Notes under the pieces: model-generated
What the model saw: only the letters and a program-made list of their open reading frames with translations
What the model was told of the DNA's origin: nothing
The model's database searches: none
Source: Microbotryum silenes-acaulis
Lineage: Eukaryota > Basidiomycota > Microbotryomycetes > Microbotryales > Microbotryaceae
Reading direction: 5' to 3'
DNA: 46,716 nucleotides
Assembly (NCBI GenBank): GCA_003665825.1
Contig: QPFY01000034.1
Span: 1 to 46,716 of the forward strand
Position numbers and translations under genes: made by a program
Shown: positions 44,901 through 46,716 of the stretch, in pieces
Layout: every line of letters begins with the position of its first letter
Numbering within the stretch: the stretch's first letter is position 1

Positions 44901-46422
44901 TCGATCCTCCGTACCACCGGGCGCCACTATCGTCACCTCCAAGTTCGTCTGGAAGACCAAACGCGACGCACGCGGCGAAGTCACGGGGCACAAGGCACGT
45001 CTCGTAGCGCAAGGTAACCGACAACGCGACGGCATCGACTTCTCGGAGACTTTCGCACCCGTCGCCCGGTTCTCCTCCATTCGCTGCCTCCTTGCCCTCG
45101 CCGCTGCCAATGGTTACCACGTTCATCAGGCCGACATCGACAAGGCTTACCTCCACGGCGAGCTCGATCACGATATCTGGATGACGACGCCACGAGGTTT
45201 CGACTTCCCAAGTGATAAGATTCTCCGCCTGCGGCGCTCAATCTACGGTCTCAAGCAGGCCGGTCGCATCTGGAATCGCCACATTGACACATCACTCAGG
45301 AGTCTCGGGTACAAGGCAACGGGCACTGATCACTGCATTTACTCTCACATTGATGATCAGCAACGGCCCCATTATATCGCCTTGTATGTCGACGATCTCC
45401 TCATTGTCAGCCCCGCCCTCGACGAGATCGAACGCGTCATCTCCGGCCTCGAACAACGATACGGCGTCAAACGACTCGGCCCCGCGGAATACATCCTCGG
45501 CATCCAAATCCGCCGCCTGGACGACGGCTCCATTGCCCTATCCCAGGAACGCTACATCATGGACGTGCTCGCCCGGTTTCACTTCGACACCACGACACGC
45601 GGCGCTACGGTGCCAATGACGCCCGGCCTCTCGCTCACGGCAGTTCCGGGTCAAGGAACGGAGCGCATTCGATCGTGGTACCTACAAGCCATTGGCTCCC
45701 TCCTGTACATTTCCCTTGGCACTCGACCCGACATTGCCTTCGCCGTCTCGTACTTGTCCCGGTTCGCCAACAACCCTGGCCGCCGTCATTGGATTGCCGT
45801 CAAACACGTCCTTCGCTACCTTCGCGCCACGTACCGCGATGAGCTACTCTACGCCCGCGGTCCAGCCAAAGTTACGGGTGTGGTTGGGTATTCCGATGCG
45901 AACTGGGGTGCCTGCGTCGACACGTCCATCTCCACAATGGGCTTCGTCTTTTACTTGGCCGGCTCCGCCGTCTCTTGGTCATCGAAGCGTCAGACTCGGG
46001 TGGCGGATTCCACCACTGATGCCGAATACCTCGCCTTGTCGCACGCTGGTAAGGAAGCGATTTACCTTACGCAACTCCTCTCCGAGCTCCACGTTCGCCC
46101 GATCGATGCAGCTCACATCTTCACCGACAACGAGGCCGCGGCCGCCGTCGCTCACGACCCCGTTCGCACCTCCGGCACTCGACACATACGCCTCCGCGAG
46201 CATTTTGTCCGCGACATGGTCAACCGAGGCGATATCTCCCTCTCACACGTTGGCACAGCGGACATGGTTGCGGACCTATTCACCAAAGCGCTGGGTCCCA
46301 AGATTTTTGGTATACATTGCTATGCTCTAGGCCTCCGGACGCGGCACCCACGGCTCAAGTCTACCTCGCGTTCGCGTGGGGGGGGTGTGAGGAATCCACT
46401 CTCCGCTCGGGTCAGGACTTAG
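41913..46422 (+). pseudogene. B4 gag-pol with two frameshifts in gag
   Basis: Starts like B3 but loses one C in the run at about 42246-42248 (GCCGCCGTGACG for GCCGCCCGTGACG), shifting the frame after DQLAA. It loses one G near 42822 (CTGGCC for CTGGGCC) inside the second zinc knuckle. Other local changes are G to A near 42788 and GGC to GCA near 43058. From the second deletion onward the frame matches B3 to the LTR, where G8 leads to a stop at 46420-46422, about 12 codons into U3. Protease, integrase, RT and RNase H are intact. The changes are mostly homopolymer deletions and may be sequencing errors rather than mutations. Confidence 0.88.
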
Positions 46423-46711
46423 GCGCGCGGAGCGAGCCGGGCGCATCGGCCCAGGACTTAGGCGCGCGGAGCGAGCCGGGCATCGGCCCAGGACTTAGGC
46501 GCGCGCAGCGAGCCTGGCACATTGGCTCAGCCCCGAGGCTCGCTGGCTGAGGACTTGGGCGCGCGGCTCCCTTACTGTTAGATTCCTATTCATCACTCTT
46601 GGCTATAACTACATCGCTGACGTAGTAGAGTTGATCGAATAGGTATGTTGAAATGATATTCATCACTCTTGGCTATAACTACATCGCTGACGTAGTAGAG
46701 TTGATCGAATA
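46386..46711 (+). repeat. Last B LTR (3' LTR of B4, 326 bp)
   Basis: Same plan as the B3 LTR, with small deletions: GCCGGGCATCGG lacks two bases of GCCGGGCGCATCGG, and GACTTGGGCGCG lacks one G. Ends GATCGAATA at 46711. Confidence 0.93.
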
Positions 46712-46716
46712 GCATC

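Larger units (their letters stand above)
41490..46711 (+). mobile_element. Copia element B4 in tandem with B3
   Basis: LTR 41490-41818, PBS 41819-41830, internal region with two single-base deletions, G8 PPT (46378-46385) and LTR 46386-46711. Apart from a small cluster of differences in gag and in the last LTR, it looks the same as B3. After the last LTR come only five bases, GCATC, which do not repeat GTTCG, the left flank of B3. Confidence 0.9.

Overview
The window is eukaryotic repeat DNA, most likely fungal. I infer a GC-rich basidiomycete, possibly a Pucciniomycotina yeast; nothing in the sequence fixes the species. No host gene, rRNA, tRNA or CRISPR array is convincing. Almost everything right of position 9850, plus 2450-7858, is LTR retrotransposon, and nearly all of it is Ty1/copia type (gag-protease-integrase-RT-RNase H in one frame). 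I use local family names: A, B and E are copia elements, C is a gag-only element, and D is a Ty3/gypsy chromovirus fragment.

Layout. 1-2449 and 7864-9850 are older unassigned sequence. They contain a diverged direct duplication (R1 330-1105; R2 1840-2449 plus 7864-8020), and copy R2 is split by a complete family A element (A1, 2450-7858, TSD ATTAG). From 9851 a nested stack begins: B1 (+, 9851) is cut by D (-, 11339-12936), D by E (-, 12937-14265), E by A3 (-, 14266-18223), A3 by B2 (+, 18224-36590) and the B2 5' LTR by A2 (-, 18367-29013, TSD GAGGC). The A2 3' LTR is cut by gag-only cluster C1 (18738-23970, TSD GAAAA). B2 pol is also cut by C2 (31491-34548, TSD AAGGC), and its RNase H region by the tandem pair B3/B4 (36591-46711). 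That is seven layers at C1. The right halves of B1, D, E, A3 and B2 must lie beyond the window if the stack is intact.

How the parts work. A1, A2 and B3 have uninterrupted gag-pol frames with catalytic motifs, paired LTRs, a primer-binding site (PBS) and a polypurine tract (PPT), so they look recently or currently competent. C carries LTRs, PBS, PPT and an intact Gag but no enzymes, so it must borrow protease, integrase and RT. PBS sequences resemble complements of a tRNA anticodon stem-loop (half-tRNA priming as in Drosophila copia and Ty5): initiator-Met type in C, a one-base variant matching an anticodon UAU loop in A and B.

The most unusual signal is shared by four families (A, B, C, E). 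Each LTR carries a 65-71 bp tandem duplication whose internal junction is AG|GT, with branch-site-like motifs inside. These repeats therefore look like spliceable introns created by duplication, and one B copy has exactly the form splicing would leave. The second notable system is the gag-only family C, whose start codon lies inside its PBS.
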